Shown here: one piece after another, positions 1-9,965 of the stretch
Layout: every line of letters starts with the position of its first letter
How positions within the stretch are numbered: position 1 is the stretch's first letter
Origin: Linanthus parryae
Taxonomy: Eukaryota; Streptophyta; Magnoliopsida; Ericales; Polemoniaceae
NCBI GenBank assembly: GCA_023055425.1
Contig: JALGPY010000010.1
Coordinates: 49,533,863-49,597,862, forward strand
Direction of reading: 5' to 3'
Length of the DNA: 64,000 bases
Translations under genes and position numbers: made by a program
Notes under the pieces: model-generated
Databases searched by the model: none
Told to the model about the DNA's origin: nothing
Seen by the model: the letters and a program-made list of their open reading frames with translations, nothing else

Positions 1-454
1 CTTCACCTCTCGGTCCATCGAGGCAGAGTACTAAATCCTGTCTTTTCTTCCTAACATTCACTGGTCACTCTCGCGCACCAGATCCTGTCTGTAACACTCC
101 TGGGTGATCAAGCCATTCAAGTATGTAAATAAAATCAAATTCAGAGTAATAAACAAACCATCCTGTATTAAGACTTAGCTAGCCATGCATCTGAAAATCA
201 AAACAACCAAATCTGCTGAATTCATAAACCCTAGGTTCACCGAACCTAGGCAAAAGGTCTAGCTAGCTTGCATTATTCAAAAAAAATGTTTCATAAAAAG
301 AGAAAAGATCAAACTAGTTATTTTTCTGAAGATACTGGAAAACTGCTCCAATCCTGCTCTGCTCCAACTCCTGGCTGCTGTGAAACTGGCTGCTGATGAT
401 GATAGCTGTGAGTGTGTATGTGTTCGTAACCCTAAAACAGTGCTGGGACACCTC

Positions 455-465
455 CTTTTATATTG
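455..465 (-). promoter_or_regulatory. TATA-like box of LTR family A
   Basis: On the minus strand the sequence reads CAATATAAAAGGAGG. It lies about 83 bp downstream of the last palindrome, the same order and spacing as in the other LTR family, where TATAAAAA is at 20531. A shared GTTCCAGAA block sits between array and TATA in both. Promoter function is inferred from position and motif only. Confidence 0.5.
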
Positions 466-546
466 CCACAGTCTCTAAAACTGATGCACGAAATTCCTGT
501 TTTACCCTCGAAAAGACCCGTCCTGGAAGCTTCTGGAACCCGTCTG

Positions 547-909
547 TGCGTTCAAACGCACACTTCCTGCGTTCAAACGCAGTGCGTATGAACGCACACC
601 CTTCTGCGTTTGAACGCAGGACTTAGCCGTTTCTCCTCTTCTGGCTCCTGAACCCATGCGTTTGAACGCAGCTCCTCTGCGTTTGAACGCACCCCTTGGC
701 CGTTTCTTCTCCTGAGTGTTGAGTCCTGCGTTTGAACGCACAACGCCTGCGTTTGAACGCAGGACTTAGCTTTTCTGCACTTTTGGTCTCTGACTCTTGC
801 GTTTGAACGCAGCTCCTCTGCGTTTGAACGCAGGACTTAGCCAAATTTCTGCCATTTTCCTGCTGCTCCTGTCTTGTGCGTTTGAACGCAGCTCCTGCGT
901 TTGAACGCA
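547..909. repeat. Palindrome array TGCGTTTGAACGCA (about 12 copies)
   Basis: About twelve copies of a 14-nt inverted repeat (TGCGTT, a 2-nt centre, AACGCA) lie at roughly 547, 568, 582, 604, 657, 677, 727, 748, 799, 819, 877 and 896. Most are in pairs 3-7 nt apart. The pairs are spaced by 50-70 nt and often followed by GGACTTAGCC. One copy (582) is a variant with TATG at its centre. The array occupies the same place in the LTR as the CTGCGTATTATACGCAG array of the Gypsy element further right. Short ORFs running through it are translations of the repeat, not genes. Confidence 0.9.
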
Positions 910-1159
910 CCACTTAGCATTTTTTCCTCTTTTTCTGCTCAGCTTTCCTGACACGCTGCCTCCTATCCAAGTTAATCTCATGCATTTTTCGGCACCTGTT
1001 ACCTGCACATCATAACACGCACCCGCGATCATATCCAACAAACAAAAGTATGCATAAAATTACTCAAATTTTGCAATCATGATCTATAAATCTCTGCCTC
1101 GTATCAGGTGGAAAATAAGCTGAAAATGGTCAAACTCAAATCTCACAGGGTTAAAACCA

Positions 1160-2056
1160 ATGGTAAAAAGATGTCCCAAACTAATACATTTTCAAGCTGT
1201 CACCCATCTCTTCACCCATTGCACTTTTGCTGTAAAGATCTGGAAGTCCCTCTTCCCAAGACGAGACCCAAAGTGTTTTGCAAGACATTTCTCCGTCTGG
1301 TCTTCGGAGCTGATGATGACTGGATCTACGGAGGAAAGAGAAGAAATCATTCTGGGCACAAATCTAATTTGGAGGCACAGGAATTTGTGGATTTTTGAAA
1401 ATAAACTCACAAACCCAGAAAAAGATATTGAAGAAGGAGAGAGAAGCTTATCTGTGTTCAAGAATTTACAAGCTCAGGGGAGGGTTCCAGTGCAACCCCA
1501 GTCCTCAACCCCCAGCTTGGTTTATCGGAAGAAGCCGCCGGAAGGATGGACGGCGGTTTGCACTGACGCCGCATGGAACTCACAGAAAAAGAAGGCGGCC
1601 TTCGGACTAATTATCACGGATTGTGCCGGAAATCTCATCGCCGGGAAAGCACATCCGTGTCCTCTCCGATCTACGGCAATGGAAGCAGAGGCAGAAGCTT
1701 TAAAGCTGGGCGTTTCATTTGCCCTTCAATTTACCCAAAACAAACTGTGGATAGAGACGGATTCGGAAGTGATAGTGAGAGAGTTGCAGAGACTTCTTCA
1801 AAGAAATGGTGAGGCACAGCTATTCTCGGAAGCTGGGAAGGCTCTAGATGAAGCTTTCAATGTAATTGTGCATCTCGAGGAAGTGCAGGTAGTTCACACG
1901 CCACGTGTCTACACCAGTGCTGCACATCACATGGCTAGACAAGCTCTAGAAACACAGAACCGTCTGGTCTTTGTAGATGAAGCTCCATTATGGCTAAAAT
2001 GCTTTATTGATAATGATGTAACGGGCTATAACCCTAGTTCGATTGCAAGTGGTTAA
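1160..2056 (+). pseudogene. LINE ORF2 C-terminal remnant: zf-RVT end plus RNase H
   Basis: The reading frame (298 codons from its first ATG) begins with a stretch typical of the end of the zf-RVT region (HLFTHCTFAVKIWKSLFP). It continues into an RNase H-like domain of the type fused to plant LINE reverse transcriptases. Visible motifs are TDAAWNS (first Asp), AMEAEAEAL (Glu) and IETDSEVIV (second Asp). The last motif reads AAHHMARQA where family members usually have ADxLA, so the fourth acidic residue appears replaced by His. The reverse transcriptase and endonuclease are absent. The ATG at 1160 lies in flanking sequence and is not a real start. This is a dead fragment. Confidence 0.75.
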
Positions 2057-2093
2057 TAAAATTTCCGCTTTTCCTCAAAAAAAAAAAAAAAAA
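1185..2093 (+). mobile_element. 5'-truncated LINE (plant L1-type) with poly(A) tail
   Basis: Only the last part of a non-LTR retrotransposon remains: the end of the zf-RVT-like segment and an RNase H domain, then a short 3' tail ending in about 17 A residues (2078-2093). 5' truncation plus a poly(A) tail is the normal outcome of target-primed reverse transcription. It sits directly against, or inside, the upstream part of LTR family A. I did not find a convincing target-site duplication. Confidence 0.75.
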
Positions 2094-3149
2094 TGAAGTA
2101 GATGTAGAGAGAACCAAGCTTAACTCTGTGTGGCTCTACTCGTTTGATAAAATTCGGTTGTTTGAATGAGTTAGATTAAGTGAGCAGTTTAGCGCATAAA
2201 CTAATCTTGGGTGTTTGGATATAATAGATTGTGAATATTTTTTTTCAAATTCGCAAATCTATTTATAATCCAATTTTTTCTCAAAATAATCCAAAATTTC
2301 ACCAAAAATCCGGAATTTCTCACAAAAAAATCTGAATTCCCTAAAAAAACCCCGGAATTTCTCTTGAAAAATTCTAGAATTTCTCAAAAAGAATCGTAAC
2401 TCCGAAAGTTACAAATTTTATTGCCGTTTTTACCAACTTATTGACCACCCCTCTCCAATTTAGCTCTGCCAAACAGCTACAATGTTAGTAGATAAAGGGA
2501 AAGTAATAAAATATCTTAGGTAGAATAAATTTTCTGTTTACTAGTGGAGCAAATACTGTAATGCAAAAGAGCAAATTATATTACAAAATTGAATTTGCTC
2601 CAAAAATGTCATCCTACTCTGCCCAAAAGAAATAGAACGTACCAACATAAGATATTGGTAAATAATACAGGGCTGCAACTTTGATTGGCTGAACTCGAAC
2701 ATAAAGGGATATCTAAATCAATCTATAAAAATAGAATTTAGTAACTATTATATTTTGAGAGATTATATAACATATCTTCTTTGATATTTATTAGTTAATT
2801 TTTAGGGGACGATTTCCATTGAACGGAGAGGAATATTTTAATCAATTTATTAAATTCGAAGGGCTAGTTTGAATTTAGCCCGAGCCCGAATTGATTGGTA
2901 TGAATTTGAGTTTCGACTGGCTCACGATGCTCCTTACTTGGGCTAAGCTAGGCTAGGTTTGTGCAGCCTCGACAGAACTCGAGCTTAGGCTAAGACAAGG
3001 GTGTCAACCCGTCCGACTCGCCCGAGTTGCAATCCAAGTCAATATATTATAACATATGCGGCAAGTTGAGACATTTTTGGGACATCAATTTGAGACATAT
3101 AACATTTTTGAAAAAATATATTCAAATATATCTGAAATATAGGGAAATA
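2094..3149. other. AT-rich intergenic stretch
   Basis: I see no supported gene here. It is AT-rich with short A runs and a few weakly repeated phrases around 2270-2400 (AATTTCTC-type). It looks like old degraded repeat sequence. Confidence 0.5.
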
Positions 3150-3152
3150 TTA

Positions 3153-3693
3153 GAGCATCTCCTACAGATTGTGTAAAAAACTCTTTGGCACAAATATATA
3201 TATCAGATTTGGCAACATCCAGCTTCAACAGGTGGTGTAAATTTACATCAGGCATAAAATTGGGCAAAATCGAAAAAAAACCTAGGACTACTGTAGCTGG
3301 TGGAAAATAAATAAAAAAAATACATATTTAATCATCCTACATCCCCCTACAACTTTCCAGCTCCTCCAACAATCATATTTAGTGTGCAACGGTAAATTTG
3401 GAAAATTTATAAACACCTATCAAAGTGGAAAACACAAGAAAAAATTAGAAAAAAATAAAAAATAATTTAATTAGTGCAATAATTTAATTAACTCGGTAAT
3501 TTTTAAGAAAAATTAATTCGTTGTTAAATATATACTAACATGATTGTTTAATAATGAACACTATGAAATAATAAAATAATACTGGTGGCCAATATTTGGG
3601 TCATCTGCTGGAGCAAAAACTCAAAAAGTACTGGTTTATAATTTAGGCCAGTAACAAATCTAATCCAATGACAGTTTATTCTTCAAGATGCTC
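3153..3693. mobile_element. Tourist-like (PIF/Harbinger) MITE
   Basis: The left end is GAGCATCTCCTACAG and the right end, reverse-complemented, is GAGCATCTTGAAGAA. Both are flanked by the trinucleotide TTA (3150-3152 and 3694-3696), the target duplication expected of PIF/Harbinger elements. The same terminus occurs in a second MITE at 51331-51686. There is no coding capacity. Confidence 0.6.
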
Positions 3694-3795
3694 TTAGTAT
3701 CACAATTTTTATTCTTCTTAAAAATCTAAAGAAATACCACTTAATTTGTTCCCTCTCTTTATTCTCAATTTGACTTTTGCCATTATTCACTGAGT

Positions 3796-3944
3796 CACTT
3801 TGACCTGCTGATTTGGATAGCAATATGACGTAACTTTTTGATAATTTTTACATGGTGTTGTAGAGTAAAAGTTACTCTATAACACGGTGAAAAAATTATC
3901 AAAAAATAACATCGTTTTGCTATAGCAATCAGCTAATCAAAGTG
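3796..3944. mobile_element. Fold-back MITE, copy 1
   Basis: The whole 149 bp is one imperfect inverted repeat centred near 3869. The left half begins CACTTTGACCTGCTGATTTG and the right half, reverse-complemented, begins CACTTTGATTAGCTGATTGC. The arms continue through TTTTTTGATAATTTTT and AGAGTAA. Related fold-back copies lie at 4002-5270 and 5838-5977. Confidence 0.7.
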
Positions 3945-4001
3945 ATCCAAATACCAGTTATAAAATCAAATTATAAACAAATACTACATCCGTTCATCCA
4001 G

Positions 4002-5270
4002 ATTCTTCACAAAGTTATTTGGTAATATTTGGGCCTAGCGATTTGGTTAGCAAAACGAAACAAAGATTTGGAAATTTTTTGTGATATTATAGAATAAAGT
4101 TAACTTTACAGTGCCATGAATAGATTACCAAATACTTACATCTCCTTGCCAACCAAATCGATAGGTCTAAATAATACCACTCCGTCCCAGCTCTTACTAC
4201 CCATTGCGGCTGGGCACGGGTTTTAAGAGCTGGGGCGGAAAGTCCATTTTACCCCTAGCCTAGTTTGTAAATTACAACTACCACTATCACCTACCAGCCA
4301 CCACCACCTACAAACCCTGTCATTACAACTCTGTCACCACCACCACCACCACCACCTACCATCCACCATCAACACCACCATTATGCCACCAGAAACAAGA
4401 ACACAACCAAACACATCAAATCTAACCAATTATGTACCAAAAAATACAGATCTGACTAAAAATTTACAGATCTCAAAAAAAATTACATGAGGGTGTAGAA
4501 AAGAAGATGAAGAAGAGAGAGAGAGAACAGATCTGGTAAAATTACAGGAGGGTCGCCCTCCACTGCTGTCGCCGCCGTCGTCCTCACCGCCAAACACCGG
4601 CGTCCTTGCCGTCATCTTCCACAGCAACGAGCCCGTCGTCTCTTCGCCCGTCTTCCACCATAACCATCGCCGAACTCTATTTACTCAAATAATCAGAAGA
4701 AGAAGAAGAAACAGAGGCAAACAAATCTAGAAACAGAAAGACAGAGAACAGATCTGTACTTTGTCGCCCTCCTCTGCTGCCGCCTCCGTCGTCCTCACCG
4801 CCACACACCGCCGTCGTCCTCACCTGCGTCCTCACCGCCACACACCGGCGTCTCATCCCCGGCAAACAGATCGAGCGATCGATCGAGAGAGGGAGAGAGA
4901 TAGAGAGAGAGAGAGAGCGTCCTCACCGCCGGCGTCCTTATCCCCGTCGATTTCTCCATCTCTCTCCCTCTCTCCATCTCTCTCCCTCTCTATCTCTCTC
5001 CCTCTCTCCCTTTCTTTCTCTCTCTATCCGTGTGGGTTGGGGGTTTCTGTGGGTTGTGTGGTGTCTGGTGAGTGATGAGAGTAGTGGGATGTGAGTTGGG
5101 TGAAGAAGATAAGGGTAGGTAGGGTAGGGTTAGGGAGGGCAGTTTTGTCATTTCACACACATTAAGGTTACCAAAAAAGAAAATGGGTAGAAAGAGTTGG
5201 GACAAACAAAAAAGGAAATGGGTAGAAAGAGTTGGGACGGAGTGGTACTCAAATAATTTTGTAAAGAACT
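4002..5270. mobile_element. Fold-back MITE, copy 2, split by a Stowaway element
   Basis: The left arm starts ATTCTTCACAAAGTTATTTG at 4002. Its partner arm is interrupted at 4176: the final part, whose reverse complement is AGTTCTTTACAAAATTATTT, is found only after the Stowaway-like insertion, at 5248-5270. Removing 4177-5247 restores the fold-back. It shares the phrase GATTTGGTTAGCAAAACGA with the neighbouring fold-back copies. Confidence 0.65.
4177..5245. mobile_element. Stowaway-like (Tc1/mariner) non-autonomous element
   Basis: The termini CCACTCCGTCCCAGCTCTT (left) and CCACTCCGTCCCAACTCTT (right, reverse-complemented) match over about 27 bp with two mismatches. They are flanked by the dinucleotide TA (4175-4176 and 5246-5247), as expected for Stowaway/mariner. 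At 1069 bp it is long for a MITE. Inside are CAC trinucleotide runs (4330-4360), two diverged copies of a GC-rich CGTCGTCCTCACCGCC segment (about 4553-4610 and 4763-4855) and long GAGA/CTCT runs (4885-5025). The right terminus is partly duplicated at 5184-5204. ORFs here translate simple repeats. No transposase is visible. Confidence 0.75.
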
Positions 5271-5837
5271 TAGCAGGGAGCAGAAGGAACAGAGTCATAC
5301 AAGTCAGATCACTGTCGGCACAAGGAAAAACCGGATAGAACACAGAAGACCCGGAGGAGGGGTGGTATCGGGGTTCCTTGATTTTACGGGGGCAATTGAG
5401 GAAACAAAATGATAACTTGCGACGCGAAACAGCTGGAGATAGCCGGTAAAATATGTCCATGTGGACTCCGCGTTTTCTAGAAAAAGAAAACTGATATCAT
5501 CAGTCCGCCAATAGGCTTTACACCGACAAAAAGTATCTTATTTTGCCTACTCCAGGCTTACCATCAAACACCAAGTGCAAACATTTATTTTTTGTGGAGA
5601 AATTATTTCAACTGTATTTAAATCTAAAATCTCATGTAAGGACTTTTAACAGTCTAGCACTTGAGTTATCACCCTAACTGCAAGTGCATACATTTATGAT
5701 TTACAATAACAATGTTTTCATTCTCAAAAAAAAATAAATAACACATACTTTTCGTTGCACCAAGCGGCCAAATTAAGTTATACTTCCTTCATTTCGTCAA
5801 AACGTATCTAGTTGTACATTTTTGTCCGTAACTATGT

Positions 5838-5977
5838 CACTTTGATCCAGTGACTTGGATAGCAAAATGATGTAGTTTTTTAATATTTTTCGCATAACAT
5901 TGTAGAATAAATTAATATTATAAACAAATTACCAAATTCTTGCAATATTTTACTAATCAAATTACCGGATGAAAGTG
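5838..5977. mobile_element. Fold-back MITE, copy 3
   Basis: The left arm CACTTTGATCCAGTGACTTG pairs with the right end (reverse complement CACTTTCATCCGGTAATTTG). The interior shares GGATAGCAAAATGATGTAG with copy 1. It is more decayed than copy 1. Confidence 0.5.
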
Positions 5978-6018
5978 ACCCGATAAATAACGTTAAAACT
6001 CAAAGAGGGCCGCTATGC

Positions 6019-6164
6019 TTCACCCTCTTCACCCTTCAAGTTCACCTCCTACGTGTCAAGATACGATTGTTGGTAGTATTTATTTTAAGATATTTCTATA
6101 ATCACATCACCAATAAAAACATTCACATAAGGGGTGAACTTGAAGAGTGAAGAAAAAAGGGTGA
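6019..6164. mobile_element. Short inverted-repeat element (MITE-like)
   Basis: The left end contains CACCCTTCAAGTTCACCTCC. The right end, reverse-complemented, contains CACTCTTCAAGTTCACCCCT. The spacing of about 146 bp and AT-rich centre fit a MITE. No clear target duplication was seen. Confidence 0.5.
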
Positions 6165-6259
6165 CGTTTAGTATTTCCCAAACTCAAAATGGGTGCTAGC
6201 AAAACAAATAGAACTAGTAACTTTAAGACAAGGTTTAATTTTCATAGTATTTGTGTATA

Positions 6260-6926
6260 CAGTAAAATCTCTGTAAATTAATAATGTTGGGATCGGGATA
6301 TTTTATTAATTGAGGGAGATATTATTATATCGATAAATTAATAATTTATTAATTTGAAGAGGTTTTACGTATGACATTCAAATTACCAATTCCAGTGTGC
6401 TAGTTACAATGTATATTAGTTAGGGATTATCCTGGTGAAAACAATGAATGTTACGATGTTCAGAGCATTGAAGAAATTGTGGCGGATACCATTCAAAATT
6501 TGGCCGATGACAAAGTTGAGGATGATTGGAATGGCTTTGGAAACGGTCACTCAAAAAGAAGTCTTCCAAGCGGCTACAACTCTTCACAACTTTTTGTTGC
6601 AATACGACAAGACAATGCCCAAACTTTTAAGGGCAATGAGGAGATTTAAAGATGAACTCAACATATACTTGAAGTTCAACTAAAAACAAATGACTGTAGA
6701 TTCATATTTTACTAGACAGTCTCAGAATTTGAAATATTTTAGAAATTATTAATGTAAAATTTCGTTGTGACCAATATATGTACAATGGTATTTCAAAAAA
6801 GTTATTATCTTATTATTTTATCGATAAAGGCCCAATTTGGTACTGGTCCCAAGTTGGGTCTGGACAAGTTATTAATTTTATCGAGGTTAACAAATTAACA
6901 AGTATTAATTTATAGAGATTTTACTG
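6260..6926. mobile_element. Emigrant/pogo-type DNA transposon remnant
   Basis: The left terminus is CAGTAAAATCTCTGTAAATT and the right terminus, reverse-complemented, is CAGTAAAATCTCTATAAATT. Both are flanked by TA (6258-6259 and 6927-6928). These termini and the TA duplication match the plant Emigrant/Lemi pogo-like group. At 667 bp it is an internally deleted copy that still holds the C-terminal end of a transposase gene. Confidence 0.8.
6423..6681 (+). pseudogene. pogo-like transposase C-terminal remnant
   Basis: Two frames carry transposase-like peptide. An acidic segment (DYPGENNECYDVQSIEEIV) is read from about 6426, and the terminal helix EVFQAATTLHNFLLQYDKT with RAMRRFKDEL follows in another frame up to 6681. 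The latter is typical of the end of plant pogo/DDE transposases. A frameshift lies between them near 6530. The catalytic domain is absent. It lies within the Emigrant-type termini, which supports the assignment. Confidence 0.6.
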
Positions 6927-7350
6927 TATATTTGATAAAAAAGCTAAAAATGTAAGAAATAATAATTACTTATTAAAATATGGTAAAACACAATAATCAC
7001 CCTTAAGTTTAGGTAAAAATATACTTTAGTCCTCTGTGTTTTAAAGAATTCCACTTTGCTCCCTTCATAGCAAAAAAGTTGAGGACACATAGCACATCTT
7101 TGTTATGTTTCGTCCATAAAGTCACATTTTAATAAAAAAAAAAAAATTGACTATTTTTCCCCTAATTGAAGAAAAGTATAGTACATCCTTAGCCAACCAA
7201 CTAAATTACACCACTCACCATCAATCCTAATTTGAGGAGAAGAACAGAAATTTTGACACCAAGAACATAAAGACCAAGAACACGACACTAACAATATCAC
7301 CACAACTACACCAAATCCCACTAACCTCCATCCAAACTCCCAAACCAATG

Positions 7351-7391
7351 CCACCACCACCAACAACAACAACAACAACAACAACAACAAA
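7351..7391. repeat. CAC/CAA trinucleotide microsatellite
   Basis: A short run of CAC is followed by about ten CAA triplets. The Leu/Val-rich minus-strand ORF across it is an artefact of the repeat. Confidence 0.85.
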
Positions 7392-7922
7392 CATACCATC
7401 AGTCCGTCACCATGCACAAGAAACTTCAACGAAAAACCATATCACCACAACTATATACCAAGCACCACTGTATATTTGTTTCTATCACCATTAATCAGAG
7501 CCTAGCTAGTTGTATTTATGTTTTCTTGCGACCAGCAGAAGGGATAGTGGTGTACGCTCCCCAGCTTTACTTAGACCGAGGAATTTGTACCACATGAAAG
7601 TCGAATTAACACGAAAGCCTACCCAGATTAACAAGAGACCACAAGATTCCACGCGAAAATTGAATATTCAACTACGATGTGACCCAAACCTTCTAGCACA
7701 CAAGAGGCAACATAGGTATACCCTAACGTGTTAACTTTCCACATATCTCTAAAACCAAGGGCATCTCTTGATGAAACCGGCACATAATGCTAGATATAAG
7801 GTATTCCTACTACGGCGCTTCCTACTCGCGAAAACTCAATTATCAAGCTCTATTCGGTTTCAAGTTCCTTAATTGTTTTCTCTAGTTTTCACTTTTTCTT
7901 AACTTTTCTCCAAGTCCAACTA

Positions 7923-8226
7923 TGTATGCAAGGTTCTTCCACGAAAAAAATTACACGAAATAATTCTCAGATTTTGTGGTGGTTAGACTCATTTATTTAA
8001 AAGTTCAAACAATATATAAATCTCTGCTACACACATAACGATACGAAAACATATGAAATACGTGACACATACCACTGACTATTTATGCAAGGCTTTGCCA
8101 CGAAAAAGATTACGCAAAACATGACTCAGATTTTGTGGTGGGTGGACTCAATTATTTAAGCGTGCAAACAATATATACTACACACATAACGATATGACAA
8201 CATATGAAATACGTGACACATACCGC
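7923..8226. repeat. Diverged tandem duplication, about 150-bp unit
   Basis: Copy 1 (7923-8076) and copy 2 (8081-8226) share ATGCAAGG, CAGATTTTGTGGTGG, ACACATAACGATA and CATATGAAATACGTGACACA in the same order, with about 15-20% differences and small indels. No coding potential and no terminal repeats were recognised. Confidence 0.75.
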
Positions 8227-8569
8227 TGAATCTACACACAGTGCGAAACTACACATTCTATATGTAACTGGCTCTGCAAACACATACATTGGCTAGCAAA
8301 CAACTAAAAACACCCCCCCCCCACACACACTTCAGTGTTTTTTTGTCCTCAACAAATTTAGAGATCATACAAGAAGAATCGGCAAACAAATGTGCGGGGC
8401 ACGGTAGATAAGATGGAACTGACATAGTGTGAAATAAACGCATAACCCAGCACATATGAAAAATATTAATACTTACTACCGCCACTAGGGCGAGGATGAA
8501 TTCTGCATTAAGTAATCTCTAAGCTACATAGCACCTCGCTATGCGCTCATATAAAGTCAGTGTGTTAGA

Positions 8570-9600
8570 GCACACCGGGGTTAACTTGTAACACCCTCAA
8601 ATTAGCCACGCCGAAACCTCGAGAGGGTGTCACTCCGTACTCGAGATAAAATTCGGATACAAGGACATTTAGAAGTAGATCTAAGCAAAACAATCATAAA
8701 TTTTCAATGTAGTACTTTATTACAATTCAAATGTTGCGCCTCGAAAACGGACATAAACCAAACTAAAAAATCAGTGATAACTAAAAGAAAGTCTAATCAT
8801 TAAAATGGAAGTATTAGATGTCTATGTGCTGATTCGTGTTCCCCGCTAAGCCAAACTCTCATCATCTAAACATGTGGTGAAGAAAACAGAAAGAGGACAC
8901 CACAGTTTCCAAAATCAGCAATATATGCTGGCAAGCAAACACCCAACCATGTATAATATATACTAAACAACTTGTTTCTCAAAATAATATACTAAACAAC
9001 TTGTCACGTAGTAATTTAATTTTTTCACAGCGGAAGTAATGTTTGACACTTGTGAGAAATGTGAAGGAGAAACTCCAATTTCGTTGACAATTCCCAACTC
9101 ATAATCAATATTAAAATTAGGGGATTCCAAAATCTCACAGTCTTTCATTTTCCAATTAGTAAACATCAAGTCAAAAAGTCACATTGATAATTTTTTGATA
9201 CGGGGGAAAAACCAACCACATCGCAAGCATCCAAGACCTTAGGTGTCGACACCCCCTTAAGACTTTTTACGGCCAGAAGGGTGAGTACATTGAGCGATCC
9301 GGGGCATTGCAACCATGTAATGACCCCTCACAACTCTTCCACTTTACGTTATTATCGATTATTAGATTATTGTGATATTTTCAAGACAATGTTTCTACAA
9401 GTGGAATCAAATATTCAATTAGCATATAATGCACATAACACATAAATTCATTTTGAGACTGGAAGTGAAATAATCATTTGACATGACGGGCGATAGGCAT
9501 AGCCAACCCTGGTCCCGCAAGTGCACCGTGGCGGTTCGCCGCCAGCCAAGGAGATACGTGACTGGGCACACTCGACGAGGACATCGAGCATATATTGTGG
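8570..9600. other. Non-coding stretch, probably degraded retroelement
   Basis: No gene is supported. TGTAACACCCTC near 8588 and GAGAGGGTGTCAC near 8621 form a short inverted repeat. The segment 9495-9600 (GTGGCGGTTCGCCGCC and a GACGAGGACATCGAGC phrase) resembles sequence just upstream of the LTR-like block at 9608, so this is probably the decayed inside of an old element. Confidence 0.35.
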
Positions 9601-9607
9601 GGGGATT

Positions 9608-9960
9608 GTAATATCCCGTCCCACATCGAGATATGGTGGATTGATATTGTAGATTATATATATATATATGGTATGGTTGGGGATTGTGATATATTCTGTC
9701 CCACATCGGAGATTTGTGAGTTTGACATCTGGTATATGGTAATGCTTGTGGATTACTACTAGTACCTTCAAGGCTTAAGCATTTTTATCCGGTGGTACGG
9801 ATTAATAAGGTGTTGGGATAATAATCCGCTCGGTTTGTTACATAACTGTAATCTTCCTGCTGAAATTGTGCCTCAAGAATCCCCGACTCTCAAGCGCGAG
9901 TCCGTATGAAGGTCGCGTGTGCCATGGCACACCAGGGTAGACTCTCCCATCATCTGCATA
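9608..9960 (+). mobile_element. Degraded LTR-like segment with upstream polypurine tract
   Basis: A G-rich tract (GTGGGGGGAT, 9598-9607) is followed directly by TGTAATATCCCGTCCCACATC. A purine tract followed by TG is how a 3' LTR begins, and the phrase GTCCCACATCG is frequent near the starts of plant LTRs. The phrase is repeated at 9686-9712 in diverged form. The end of this LTR may be cut by the SIRE insertion at 9966. No partner LTR was found in the window. Confidence 0.4.
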
Positions 9961-9965
9961 TGTAT

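Larger units (their letters stand above)
1..1180 (-). mobile_element. Gypsy (Athila/Tat-like) LTR fragment, family A
   Basis: Read on the minus strand, this stretch follows the same order of blocks as the Gypsy LTR at 19868-21113. It has an upstream leader, the block GGATATGATCGCGGGTG (here 1018-1040), a palindrome array, a TATA-like box, the AACCTAGG block near 230-255, and the GGAAGAAAAGACAGGATTTA block near 35-55. It is clearly homologous but diverged and carries a different palindrome. The 3' end (U5) runs off the left edge, so I cannot tell a solo LTR from the end of a full element. The right end is cut by the LINE fragment at about 1185. Confidence 0.75.

Noticed and set aside
502..1041. 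Minus-strand ORFs rich in SNA / VQTQ / FKR peptides
   Set aside because: They are translations of the TGCGTTTGAACGCA repeat in several frames, with no codon structure.
4761..5460. Ser/Pro-rich and Arg/Glu-rich ORFs
   Set aside because: They run through CT/GA microsatellites and are present on both strands.
7151..7429. Minus-strand 92-aa ORF with a Leu/Val stretch resembling a membrane segment
   Set aside because: The hydrophobic run is the CAA trinucleotide repeat read on the other strand.
9419..9771. Two overlapping minus-strand ORFs
   Set aside because: They overlap a degraded LTR-like segment and an AT microsatellite, with no recognised domain.
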